Source of the DNA: Chaenocephalus aceratus
Lineage: Eukaryota; Chordata; Actinopteri; Perciformes; Channichthyidae
Direction of reading: 5' to 3'
DNA length: 64,000 nucleotides
Assembly (NCBI GenBank): GCA_023974075.1
Contig: JAMFTG010000340.1
Coordinates: 1 to 64,000 of the forward strand
Of this stretch, positions 44,801 to 55,288 are shown one piece after another. Within the stretch, counting starts at the first letter, position 1. Each line of letters opens with the position of its first letter. The notes beneath the pieces are model-generated. The model had not been told where the DNA came from. It did not search any database and saw only the letters and a list, made by a program, of their open reading frames with translations. The translations under genes were made by a program, and so were the position numbers.

Positions 44801-45183
44801 CAACCCTGTCTCCTAAAATATTACGTTCCCACAGAACTAAACTGCATTCTCAATTACGTTTAGCTAGACACTTATTTTCTCCCACGTTACGTTTCTTATG
44901 AACGTATGAGTAACAGCTGGCGAAATTTCAGCCTCGCCTACTGATTTTAATTTAACCATATATCGAGACCGATCGTCGATTTCAAATGCTCTAAAATGAT
45001 ATTTATAAATGACTAATATCATTATTATAAGCAAGACAATAAATGGCAAAGATATGTAGAAAATAAACGTATTTGAGATACGTTCATAAGAAACGTAACG
45101 TGGGAGAAAATATGCTTCTAGCGAAACGTAATTTAGAATGCAGTTTAGTTCTGTGGGAACGTGATTTTTAGGAGACAGGGTTG
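44801..45183. mobile_element. MITE with about 105-bp inverted repeats
   Basis: Ends CAACCCTGTCTCCTAAAA and complement. The arms match for about 105 bp. The string CCATGGTT lies directly left (44793-44800) and three bases beyond the right end (45187-45194), a possible 8-bp duplication. Subterminal GTTCCCACAGAAC can fold. Confidence 0.88.
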
Positions 45184-45256
45184 AACCCATGGTTTGCAGA
45201 AGTGTAGAATGCCAACATTTGACATGCTGACTGAGCTGGACTTAAATGAGTTCTGC

Positions 45257-46936
45257 CTACTTGAGGTTGCAGAACTCAGCAGTGTCATCATAAGGTATTA
45301 AATTAAACCGAAGTCCAGCATGGAGCGGCTGAGTGAAAGTGGTCTGGACTCTGTGGAGGAGAGTCATGGTTTCAGAGACGCTGTAGAAGGACAGAACGCC
45401 TGCATCGTGATCCAGATACACTCCTACTCTGGAGGAATCAGGACCTGAGACGGGAGTGCTGATGTTGTTGAACAGAAATGTATACTCGTTATTTTTAGAC
45501 TGTAACGCCCAAGATTTATCATTGTGTCCAAACAAACATCTATCTGGATGTCCTGCTCTGCTGATGTTCTTGTATGCAACTGCTACACAAACTCCCCACC
45601 CTCTCCACTCCACTTCCCAGTAACAACGACCAGTCAGACTCTCTCTACTCAGGACCTGATGATAATCAGTGAATCTGTCTGGGTGACTTGGATATGACTG
45701 AGGTGATAACTGACATGTTGCTTTTCTGCCCTCCTCAGTTAATACCAGACGTGTGTTTGCAGTGTTTGGATCCAGAGTGATGTCACATGAATATTTTAAG
45801 AATCTAGCACTGGTCTTTGGCTCTGGTTGTGACAGTAAAACTTCCACTTCACTCACCATCAGTGAGATGTATGTCCAGGTCTTCGCCAGGACGTCCTGTA
45901 GTTTATCTCTGACTGCTGACACAGCCGCCGTCACGTCCTCAAAGTAGCGCAGAGGACGGACTTTGATGCTGGATGAGTGTGTAGCTTCACTGAGAGGTAA
46001 CGGAGAGGGGTAGTTGAGCAGAAACTGGGTGTGATCCTCTGTGTGAGAGAGCTTCTGCAGCTCAGCGTCTCTCCTCCTCAGCTCCCTGATCTCCTGCTCC
46101 AGCTTCTCCTGGCGCTCTTTGACTCGACTCACTTCAGTTTCCTGCTTGGATCTGAGCTGCTGCTTCAGCTCAGAGCTTCTTTTCTCTGCGAGACGGATCA
46201 GCTCAGTGAACATCTTCTTACTCTCATCCACTGCTTTATCAGCAGAGCCATTGACGGCCTCCGCCTCCTGCTGAAGCAGCTTCACCTCCTTCTCTCTGTC
46301 CTGGATTCCCTGCTGGATGTTCTGTCGACTCCCCTCCAGCTCTCTCTGCCTCTCAGTTCTCTCTGCTGCATCTGACACCGTGTCGTGGCCTTTGTGTTCG
46401 CCCTGAGTGCAGAGATAACAGATAGACTGCTGATCAGTGCGGCAGAACAGCTTCATCACCTCCTCATGACGAGAGCACATGTTCTCCTGGAGCTTCTTGG
46501 AGGGCTCCATCAGCTTGTGTTTCTTAAAGGCAGGAGATTCATAATGAGGCTTGATGTGTTTCTTACAGTAAGAGGCCACACACTGCAGACAGGACTCGAG
46601 GGCTTTCCGTTTTCTCCCAGTACAGACATCACATCCCACATCTTCAGCTCCAGCATAGCAGTGATCAGCAGGAGCAGCTTGGAGTCCAGTCTTCTTCAGC
46701 TGCTCCACTAAATCTGCTATCATGGTATTTTTCATCAGGACAGGCCTTGGTGTGAAGCTCTTTCTCCACACAGGGCAGCTATAGATTTGGTTCTCATCCT
46801 CTCCATCCCAGTGGCTTTTAATACAGTTCTTGCAGTAGTTGTGTCCACAGGGAATAGACACCGGTTCCTTCAGTAGATCCAGACAGATTGAACAGCTGAC
46901 TATCTTTTGGTCAAGCTGATTTTCTTGCTGCGCCAT
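45257..46936 (-). CDS. finTRIM-type TRIM protein with altered RING
   Basis: Single-exon minus-strand gene of about 559 residues from MAQQENQ (an ATG seven codons upstream at 46957 is also open; MAQQ matches the family's usual start). Domain order: RING (about residues 15-60), B-box1-like zinc region (CDVCTGR...SCLQC...YCKKH), B-box2 (CSRHEEVMKLFC...CYLC...H..H), a long coiled coil (about 180-300) and PRY/SPRY (about 365-559, with WEVEW, GVYLDHDAG and LSFYSVS). TRIM proteins are cytosolic ubiquitin ligases, and finTRIMs are a fish expansion linked to antiviral defence. The last RING zinc ligand is lost: the CPxC pair reads SCPVWRK (TGC to TGG). The frame is otherwise intact. The gene may be functional with impaired ligase activity. 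Confidence 0.88.
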   Translation of the reverse strand: MAQQENQLDQKIVSCSICLDLLKEPVSIPCGHNYCKNCIKSHWDGEDENQIYSCPVWRKSFTPRPVLMKNTMIADLVEQLKKTGLQAAPADHCYAGAEDVGCDVCTGRKRKALESCLQCVASYCKKHIKPHYESPAFKKHKLMEPSKKLQENMCSRHEEVMKLFCRTDQQSICYLCTQGEHKGHDTVSDAAERTERQRELEGSRQNIQQGIQDREKEVKLLQQEAEAVNGSADKAVDESKKMFTELIRLAEKRSSELKQQLRSKQETEVSRVKERQEKLEQEIRELRRRDAELQKLSHTEDHTQFLLNYPSPLPLSEATHSSSIKVRPLRYFEDVTAAVSAVRDKLQDVLAKTWTYISLMVSEVEVLLSQPEPKTSARFLKYSCDITLDPNTANTRLVLTEEGRKATCQLSPQSYPSHPDRFTDYHQVLSRESLTGRCYWEVEWRGWGVCVAVAYKNISRAGHPDRCLFGHNDKSWALQSKNNEYTFLFNNISTPVSGPDSSRVGVYLDHDAGVLSFYSVSETMTLLHRVQTTFTQPLHAGLRFNLIPYDDTAEFCNLK

Positions 46937-47257
46937 TTCACCTCTCTGTGTAAGCAAATGTCAGTTTCACTTTCCCTGAATAGAAACAAGCTCTGCTCCG
47001 CCTGCTCTTGTTTATGTTACGGGTCCTAAAAGCTTGGGTAGCACAGCAACAATAAAGAATTCTGTAGAAAACAAAAGTGCAGCAGTGTGAAATAAAAACA
47101 GGATCCGGTTGATCGTCTGGATTGCTTCTCATTCAAAATTCAGTACAGTAAAAAGTACACATACAGTTACATACAAATAGCTGTACTTAAAACTATAAAT
47201 TGCGTCACTCTTTACTCTCTTTATAACGTGTACAATCACATTACAACGTTGTTGTAT

Positions 47258-47558
47258 CCAGAGATCCAGCAGACTCGTCGCCATGCACGAATCAACAGCA
47301 AATTCAGCCCCTCCTCCGGCTCCCGCGAGAGTCCCGTGAGCCGTGAGTGAGCCGTGAATCGTTTGGACTCGCGGGAGCCGTGAGTGAGCCGTGAGCCGTG
47401 AGTGAGCCGTGAGTCCGCAAATCTCTGAGTCTGCTGCGACTCGTCGAGGGAGCCGTGGGACTCGCGGGAGCCGTGGGACTCGCGGGAGCCGTGGGACTCG
47501 GAGGAGGGGCTGAGTCTGCTGTAGATTCGTGCATGGGACGAGTCTGCTGGATCTCTGG
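47258..47558. mobile_element. Foldback element with GTGAGCC tandem loop
   Basis: Arms beginning CCAGAGATCCAGCAGACTCG and its complement run about 57 bp. Between them are short tandem units: GAGCCGTGAGT on the left part and GGGAGCCGTGGGACTCGC on the right. No coding region; frames through it are repeat artefacts. Confidence 0.75.
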
Positions 47559-47844
47559 ATCTGCTGCCTGCTATATGTTACGGCTCTGAGTCCTCGTAGG
47601 CTTACTGGTCTCTCTCGATCATTGACCTGGATTCACGGATCCCGCGATTTTTCCGGCTCTAAATTAAGTTTCAGTGTAGACTTCTAACAAAATGGTCATG
47701 TTGTGCAACAGTCTCCTGTAATAATATCTGCATTTCCAATAAGGATCTTACTTGGAAACTCGTTTATTTTGAACATGGCACACAAAAAGAAACAAATGAT
47801 AGAAAATTGCAAAACAGTTAGAATATATAAAATGTAATTATACA

Positions 47845-47876
<32 letters not shown>

Positions 47877-48360
47877 ATGAAAACACAATTGTGCAAAATT
47901 AGCTTAAGTACAGGAACATATTAAAATAACTATATACATATAATGCAAAACACTTATTTTTTAAAATGCACACACACACACATGTTTTATTAAAGCAAAA
48001 GACACTGTGTAGCGGAGGTTAATGTAACGTTAGTTTAATATGCTGGTTAAATGCAACAACTTTTCGGTTTCACCGGTAGGATTTCTACGGTCTTGGTCAT
48101 GCTGACTCATATGACTCAAATGACTCGTATGATCCGGATCTCTTCAATGATTGACTCAGAAGACTCCGAGTCCATAAAATGATCCGGATTTGCCATCTCT
48201 AGAAGTCATGAACGTTAGTTGGTGCTCCAGTATAATCGGTCCGCCTGAAACTCATCCAGTGAGAAACGTTCCGCTGTGCAAAATAAGTGCGATTAAAATG
48301 CGTTAATTTTGTGCAATTAATTAATCTTAATTAACGCGTTAAAGTCCCGGCCTTTCACTT

Positions 48361-48654
48361 CAGGGTGATAGCAGGACACCCCATCTAGTCACTCACAGAA
48401 TATCAGGACAACCTGATGTAGAGTTTCAAAATAAAAGACCTTTGAAGTCTCATATATGAGCTATCATCCCTCTGTTTTTAGATAAGAGTAAAACAAAAAC
48501 TCCAGTATCAAATCCTTTTTTCACTCCACATCAGAATGTCCTGATATTCTCTGAGTGACGAGATGGGTGTCCTGCTATCACCCTGGAGTGATATTAGTCT
48601 TTGATACTGGAGAGTTGTTGTTTTATTCTTATCTAAAAACAGCGGGATGATGAG
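48361..48654. repeat. Interleaved inverted repeats A-B-A'-B'
   Basis: A (48361-48419, CAGGGTGATAGCAGGACACC...) is complementary to A' (48528-48585). B (48461-48512, CTGTTTTTAGATAAGAGTAA...) is complementary to B' (48600-48654). The arms are crossed rather than nested. B' ends exactly where LINE sequence begins. Confidence 0.85.
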
Positions 48655-48655
48655 A

Positions 48656-50610
48656 CGTGTCAACCATGACAGTCCCTCAACACCCAGAGCCTTCAGCATC
48701 TCCGGGCGGATCTCATCCACCCCCGGGGCTTTGCCACTGTGGAGCTGTTTGACGACCTCAGTGACCTCCCCCCGGGAGATTGGTGTTGATCCCCCGTCAT
48801 ACTCCAGCTCTGCCTCTAACATAGAGGGCGGAGTGTCGGGTTCAGGAGTTCCTCAAAGTGTTCCTTCCAACGTCCCAACACTCCATCAGTTGAGGTCAAC
48901 AACGTCCCATCCTTACTGTACACAGCTTGGATGGTTCCCCTGCTTCCCCCTCCTGAGGTGTCGGACAGTTTTCCAGAACAATTTTGGTGCCGCCCGAAAG
49001 TCCTTCTCCATGTCTTCTCCGAACTTCTCCCACCACCCGCTGCTTTGCCTCGGCCACGGATGAGGCTGCTGCCCTTCGGGCCTGTCGGTACCTTGCAAAC
49101 TGCCCTCGGGAGTCCCCCGGGATAACAAATCCCTGAAGGCCCTCCTTCTTCAGTCGGGACGGCTTCCCTGACCACCGGTGTCCACCAGGAGGTTCGAGGG
49201 TTTACGCCCCTTGAGGCACCTAGGACCTTGGACCAACAGCTCCCCGCCGCGGCTTCGGCAATAGAGGCTTTGAACACCGACCACTCTGGTTTCAATGTCC
49301 CCAACCTCCACAGGAATGCCCGAAAAGCTCCGCCGGAGGTGTGAGTATAACGGCTTCCTGAACTTTGGGGCCTCCTCCAGACGTTCCCAGTTCACCCGAA
49401 CTACACGTTGGGCTTACCAGGTCTATCCAGAGGCTTCCCCCGCCACTCGACCCAACTCACCACCAGATGGTGATCAGTTGACAACTCCGCCCCTCTCTTT
49501 ACCCGAGTGTCCAAAACATACGGCCTCAGGTCCGATGATACGATAACGAAATCGATCATGGACCTTCTGCCTAGGGTGCTCTGGTACCACGTACACTTAT
49601 GAGCATCCTTATGTTCGAACCTGGTGTTTGTTATGGCCAATCCATGACTAGCACAGAAGTCAGTAACAAACCACCAGCTCCGGTTCAGATCAGGGGGGCC
49701 GTTCCTCCCAATCACGCCCCTCCAAGTGTCTCCATCATTGCCCACATGTGCGTTGAAGTCTCCCAGCAAGACTAAGGAGGTCCCCTTCAGGAGCCCCATA
49801 CAGGACTCTTTCCAGGGTCTCCAAGAAGGCTGTATACTCTGAACTGCTGTTGGGTGCATAAGCACACACAACAGTCAGAGTTTTCCCCCCATAACCCGCA
49901 GGCGTAGGGAGGCGACCCTCTCGTCCACTGGGGTAAACTCCAACAACGAAGCACCTAACCGGGGACTTGTGAGTATCCCCACACCCGCCCGGCGCCTCAC
50001 ACCTTGAGCAACTCCGGAGAAGAATAGAGTCCAACCCCTATCCAGAAGTAAGGTTCCAGAGCCGACGCTGTGCGTAGAGGTGAGCCCAACCAGATCAACA
50101 ACTGGTACCGCTCCACCTCCCGCACAAGCTCCGGCTCCTTCCCCCCCAGAGAGGTGACGTTCCACGTCCCCAAAGCCAGCTTTCTGTCGCCCGGGTCTGG
50201 TCCGTCGAGACCCTCCGCTTTCACTGCCACCCTTCTGGCAGCGCACGCGCCCCATCGATGTTTCCCGTAGGTGGGGGGCCGCGGGACGGAGAAGCGGAGG
50301 TGTTGCCCACGTTGCCTCGGGCTGGGCCTGGCCGGGCTCCGTGGCAAGCCCGGCCACCAGACGCTCGCCGACGAGTCCTCCTTCTGGGCCTGGCTCCAGA
50401 AGGGGCCCCCGGGCTTCCTCCGGGCCGGGTATCCTCACTTCTTGTTTTTTCTTTCACGAGGTCTTTTGAACCAATCTTAGTCTGGCCCCTTGCCTGAGAC
50501 CAATTTGCCATGGGAGACCCTACCAGGAACACAAGGTTCCAGACAACACAGCCCCCAGGTTCATCAGGGCACACAAACCTCTCTACCACGGTAAGGTGCT
50601 GGTTCTTCAG
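48656..50610 (-). mobile_element. APE-type LINE (I/Nimb-like), 5' two-thirds
   Basis: Minus strand. A 5' region starts near 50610 (CTACCACGG complement). The endonuclease has [29 protein letters not shown] and [10 protein letters not shown], the last two carrying endonuclease catalytic motifs. The linker has RWKEHFEELLNP, and the RT start has EVVKQLHSGKAPGVDEIRPE. It is then cut at 48655 by the foldback repeat. Frames shift several times (near 49150, 49400, 49875), so it is dead. Confidence 0.85.
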
Positions 50611-50686
50611 AAAGGCTACTGATTCATAACTGATTTATTCCCTCCAATAAATAAGAGATTGCTAAAAATAAATTCACTTTTACAAG

Positions 50687-50799
50687 ATGCCTGTGTGCTT
50701 TGTACCAGGTTGTAATCACACAAGTGATCAAACCACTTGCTCGTTCTATCGATTGCCGTCTGATGAAAGGACCAGGAGTCGCTGGATCAGACATATCAG
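50687..50799 (+). CDS. THAP-domain exon (N-terminal)
   Basis: ATG at 50687 encodes MPVCFVPGCNHTSDQTTCSF then YRLPSDERTRSRWIRHIR, and a donor CAG/GTAATA follows. This is the start of a THAP zinc finger (C2CH: the first two Cys, then FYRLP and the conserved Trp). Such exons begin both host THAP genes and the transposases or accessory proteins of P-element-, Kolobok- and ISL2EU-type transposons. No second exon with the CH part was found nearby, so it is an orphan, probably transposon-derived. Confidence 0.65.
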
Positions 50800-50830
50800 G
50801 TAATACACATGTTGTGCATGGAACATATAA

Positions 50831-50990
50831 GCTGTGTCCCAATTCAGCGGCTGCATCCTCCTGAGGACCCAGCCTTTGAATTCCGCGGAGGACCCAACCG
50901 ACGTGGGTCCTCCGCGGAATGCGAAATGAGACGGTCTACGGAGCATTTCCTGGTACGTCACCGGCCGTTATCCCTACCTTTTGCCGCCCC
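50831..50990. mobile_element. Palindromic terminus of a DNA transposon
   Basis: GTGTCCCAATTCAGCGGCTG, then a strong palindrome CCGCGGAGGACCCA / TGGGTCCTCCGCGG around 50881-50918. It lies between the THAP exon and the Harbinger-like exons and probably is one end of their element. Confidence 0.5.
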
Positions 50991-51070
50991 CGTCGCCTAG
51001 CAACCAGCTGCAGTCAGAAGTGCCTGTAATAATTTCTGACATTAGGCAAAATATTTTCAAACGGTTCAAT

Positions 51071-51775
51071 ATGGAGTCAGAGATAGTACTTCTTTTGGTG
51101 ATGTTCAATATGTTAAATTCAATTTCCCAAGGTCACACCAGGCGCACCATCTATTTCAAATTAATGGAAGACCATGTCCAGGTACTGATACTTATATCTA
51201 TTATCATATTATATAAAATATATATGTACTGTATTTTTAGCTAACAGTAATGTTAATATAGCCTATAATACATGTTTAAAATGTTATTTCTCAGGTTGAG
51301 TATAGCTTGTGTATATATAAACATGTCTATAGAGATATATTTATACACAAACACAGAATATATGTATGTACTGTATTTTTAGCTAACAGTAATGTTATTA
51401 GCATAATACTGATACAAATTTTATTTCAGGTTGAGTATAGCTTGAGTATATATATATATATACATAAGTATGTATATATATATGTATATATTTTTGTGTG
51501 TATATCAATAAACATATATATATATATATATATATAAACATGTCAATAGATATATGTATAAACAAAGAACAAAAATGCTGTTCACTTATTTAACCCTTTT
51601 TTCTCAACCTTTCCCTCTACCAGCCAAGGCCCCTGTACTGCAGGATCAACCTAAGCGTCCCTGTCCTGGACAGGTTTTTGAATGACCAGGACACACGCCC
51701 TGATTTCAGGCTGAGCAGGGAGTCCCTGAAGGTGCTGCTGGAACTCCTGGGTCAGGACAGGAGACATGGATGGGG
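51071..51775 (+). pseudogene. Harbinger-like transposase, N-terminal two exons
   Basis: Exon 1 (51071-51181) encodes MESEIVLLLVMFNMLNSISQ... and ends at CAG/GTACTG, phase 0. Exon 2 begins at 51624 after CTCTACCAG: PRPLYCRINLSVPVLDRFLN then RLSRESLKVLLELLGQDRRHGWG. The second part matches the N-terminal helical region that precedes the DDE domain in HARBI1-like transposases. It is cut at GGATGGGGG by sequence of another element (51780 on), so the catalytic domain is absent. An AT-rich (TA)n stretch fills the intron. Confidence 0.65.
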
Positions 51776-51779
51776 GGCC

Positions 51780-51860
51780 ACAACTATAATTTTACGCTTC
51801 CGGGGTCCCATGGAGGCTCCCGGAAAGGGAGGGACTTCGCCTCTCTATAGAGAGGCAAGT
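51780..51860. repeat. Repeat arm, inverted partner at 54229-54312
   Basis: TATAATTTTACGCTTCCGGG GTCCCATGG is complementary to 54281-54302. The arms are 2.4 kb apart and could be two copies of one repeat or the ends of an element. Confidence 0.6.
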
Positions 51861-53877
51861 TATGAAGGTAGATATGGTGCAAAATGCGAGAGCATGAAAA
51901 CCTGATGTGAGCACTTGCAGAAAAAAAATCTGAGTTTGTGTGCATACATTTACACTTGTATAAAAAATCCACGTAACTGTGAATCAAATTTACACTTGTA
52001 AAAAATATCCACGTAACTGTGAACCAAATTTGAAGTCACAGAAGAAAAAAAAAAGTGTTGTAGCTTGTAGGAAAAAAATGAACTTAGAGATGAAATGTTC
52101 ACTTGCAGAAAAATACATATTTTTAAAATATATTTTCCATTACAACTGCAACTTTATTTATTACAACCTCTCAAATTTATTTATTTGATATCAATTTGTA
52201 ATACAATTAATAAAAACAACAAGGTTTGGGTTCGTTCTTCAGATGACTGTGACGTTAACTTGTAAGCTCAATAATGAACTCCAGCTCAACCAACCATATT
52301 GTAATATCTAAGTAATCATCTTGAAATATGACATTAATAATTGTAATATACACACATCTTATTGTGAGGTTGATTTCACATACACTACTTCGACGTTAGC
52401 TAAATAGAAAATAGCATGGATAATTTACAAAGGCTTTAAAAACACAGCAGGAGCCCAAGACAATTATAAAACTTGCTCCCCCGGGAAGATTTTTTTTTTT
52501 AATATTGAAGTTAAAACCATCAATCTGGTGCACTTTGAGAGCAACATTAAGAGATCTATGGATCTATGTGCTCTTTGCTTTATTATGCCTTCCCAGTCCC
52601 TTATCACGTAGCAGCAGGCCCGGACTGGCCATCGGAGGACCGGGAGGTTTCCCGATGGCCTGGCCTGTTAAGTGGCCTGCTGGCCTGAGGAATTTTTGTT
52701 GTTTTGTATGTATGTATTGTGAACACAACGCTGCGCAAATGTGGGTCTGACTCTGCCTCACAGAGGGTGACTGGCTGTCTCCATGATGTGGCCTGCCGAC
52801 ATGGCCACTTTCATACAGATCATACACTAATGCCCTCGATTGGTCGTGTCATTCAAGCTCGGGAGGGTGTGTGTATGTGTGGCGCGAGCGAGCGAGAGAG
52901 AAAGCGCGCGCACCGGTTACGTGTATTGTTGTTAGCGCAGCTAGCTAGCACCAGATGCTAACGGATATCATGAGCCGTCAACAAGATGGAGGGAGAGTCC
53001 TCTGCTGTCAGACTGAGAGACTGATAACCTCAGCTCAGGTGAGGTAAAGGACTCTCTGAGTGTTTAGATAGTTAACTTAGTCTAAGTTCTCTGTGGGTCT
53101 CAAACGGTTTGGACACCATTTATGTAAACACATATTTCCATTTGAAAGGGGAGTGATTAAAAAATATGCATGAATAATAAAATAAAAATGTTAACTAGGT
53201 GAAAAAAGGTAAGATACACTTGTTGAGAGCTAAAACTAGTCTTTGCTGCTGCCTCAAAGAGGAGCAGGGGGAGACGGGTGAGGCTGGTTCAGGAGCCCAG
53301 ACACACTCACAACTATAAATGAACCAAAAACAAATATATACACAAGTTTCAATGTTTTTTCATATTGGATATGGTATGTTATTGGTTATGGCCATGTTCT
53401 TATGGATTTTATGATTATTTAAATGTATACAGTTCTGTTTCATATGGGTGTAGTCTCTTTATTTCCCCCTGAAAATGCACCAGATTGAGGCATTTAAGTC
53501 CAACATTTAAAAAAAAAAAATCTTACCGGGCCCCCCTAGAGGATTTCCAGTTTTTAATTGCCATTGATAAAACGTTTTAAATGCCTGAGTTAATATATAT
53601 TTCTGTCAGTTTGATAATGTCTGATTTAGTTTCATACGTATTTCAGTTCTGAATTTACTTTACCGTGGACAAGCTCAAGGTAATTATACAATTTTCATAC
53701 TTTTTGTTTACTCATTCTAGACAAATCTACCGATGTAACTCCAAACAACATGCGTTGGTCAATGTATAATACTGTTTTCGACAAAAAGGAAACACATTTT
53801 ACTTTTTGTATCTTGTAAAGGAAAGCAATAAAATCTACCTAAATGTATCAGGTAAGTGATCAAAGTAATACCATACT
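51861..53877. other. No recognised gene; probable old repeats
   Basis: AT-rich. CAGGCCCGGACTGGCCATCG (52615) looks like a transposon terminus and CCGGGCCCCCCTAGAGG (53527) is a possible partner, but they do not pair well. No supported exon. Confidence 0.45.
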
Positions 53878-54170
53878 GTTCCTGTATTATACAGAAAGTC
53901 AAAAGGTGAGATAATTTTCTTCTGATATCAGATTGACTCTAATGTAATCACACGTACTGTTTTAACAGTAGAACACTTTGCAAAACATAATAACATAGCA
54001 GCAAATGTCTTCTTTTGATTCATGCTGTATCAGGTTGGTACAACGCTCTTTTTTCTTTTATTATGAACATGACAGCAGTGATATGTTCCTTTATAAATCC
54101 ACTTCATTTACCCACCAGATCTCAGAGGACCAATCAGAGCCCTGCTAGAGACCACATGATCAACCAGGAC
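53878..54170 (+). pseudogene. Displaced copy of the Fc-receptor-like 3' exons
   Basis: Matches 5811-6120: the end of the transmembrane exon (CTGTATTATACAGAAAGTCA, with one T lost), its donor, the microexon and the first cytoplasmic exon, introns included. Because introns are kept, this is a DNA-level duplication, not a retrocopy. No Ig exons accompany it. Confidence 0.88.
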
Positions 54171-54228
54171 GAAACTAACCAAGAGAAAATGCTTCCGTTC
54201 TTCAGGGTCAGCCTGAACATATATCTAT

Positions 54229-54312
54229 GAGCCTGAATCCTTGAGGCGAAGTCACGCCCATCTACCTCCGGCCCATGGGACCCCGGAAGCGAAAATTGTA
54301 CATTGAATTCAA
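54229..54312. repeat. Repeat arm, inverted partner of 51780-51860
   Basis: CCCATGGGACCCCGGAAGCG AAAATTGTA, preceded by TTGAGGCGAAGTCACGCCC. See the partner. Confidence 0.6.
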
Positions 54313-54556
54313 TGGAGAGAGAACACGTATCTTTTGATCCCGTTTGAATTGTGCCACGAACTACACATATGATGTTTGTCAATCTTAAACAATAAGTTCC
54401 ATGTCAAAAAAGTCACATTTTGTCGTAAAACTGTTGAAATATAAGACTATGAAAAATACGCGACTACAAAGACTACAAATCCCAAATCCCATTCTGGCTC
54501 GCGTAAGTGATGTCACAGGCGATAATGCTCCAAGTGGTTGCGACTCGTAATTAAAG

Positions 54557-54681
54557 CGAAGAAGAAGAAGAAGAAGAAGAAGAAGAAGAAGAAGAAGAAG
54601 AAGAAGAAGAAGAAGAAGAAGAAGAAGAAGAAGAAGAAGAAGAAGAAGAAGAAGAAGAAGAAGAAGAAGAAGAAGAAGAAG
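54557..54681. repeat. (GAA)n microsatellite, about 41 repeats
   Basis: Pure GAA/AAG run next to a LINE 3' tail. Such GAA tracts are prone to expansion and triplex formation. Poly-Ser frames on the minus strand are artefacts. Confidence 0.97.
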
Positions 54682-54696
54682 ATCTCATAACTGATT

Positions 54697-55288
54697 TATC
54701 CATCCATCCATCCATCTTCTCCCGCTTATCCGTGGTCGGGTCTCGGGGTAGCAGTTCCAGCAGAGAGCCCCAAACGTTCTTTTCCCTCATCAACCAGCTC
54801 TGACTGGGGGGTCCCAAAGCGCTCCCAGGCCAGCGAAGAGATATAATCCCTCCACCTGGTCCTAGGTCTACCCCTTGGTCTCTTCCCAGCTGGACGTGCC
54901 TGGAACACCTCCCTAGGGAGGCGCCCAGGTGGCATCCTAACTAGGTGCCCGAACCGCCTCAACTGGCTCCTTTCGACGCGAAGGAGGAGCGGCTCAACTC
55001 CGAGTCCCTCCCTGATGACCGAACTTCTCACCTTATCTCTAAGGGAGACGCCAGCCACCCTGCGGAGAAAACCCATCTCGGCCGCTTGTATCCGCGATCT
55101 CGTTCTTTCGGTCATGACCCATCCTTCATGACCGTAGGTGAGGGTAGGAACGAAGATGGCCCGGTAGACAGAGAGCTTTGCCTTCTGGCTCAGCTCCCTT
55201 TTCGTCACACGGTGCGGTAAAGCGACTGCAGTACCGCTCCCGCTGCTCCGATTCTCCGGCCCATCTCACGCTCCATTGTTCCCTCACT
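54697..55288 (-). mobile_element. APE-type LINE (I/Nimb-like), 3' end
   Basis: Minus strand: EREMGRRIGAAGAVLQSLYR, KAKLSVYRAIFVPTLTYGHE, RRVAGVSLRDKVRSSVIRE and RPRGRPRTRWRDYISSLAWE, then a stop and a (GGAT)n tail (54699-54716). Same type as 48656-50610 but its opposite end. Since it lies upstream of that copy in the element's sense, the two are separate insertions. Confidence 0.85.

Noticed and set aside
48508..48822. A 104-residue minus-strand protein
   Set aside because: Chimera of LINE RT start and the foldback repeat; the junction is at about 48655.
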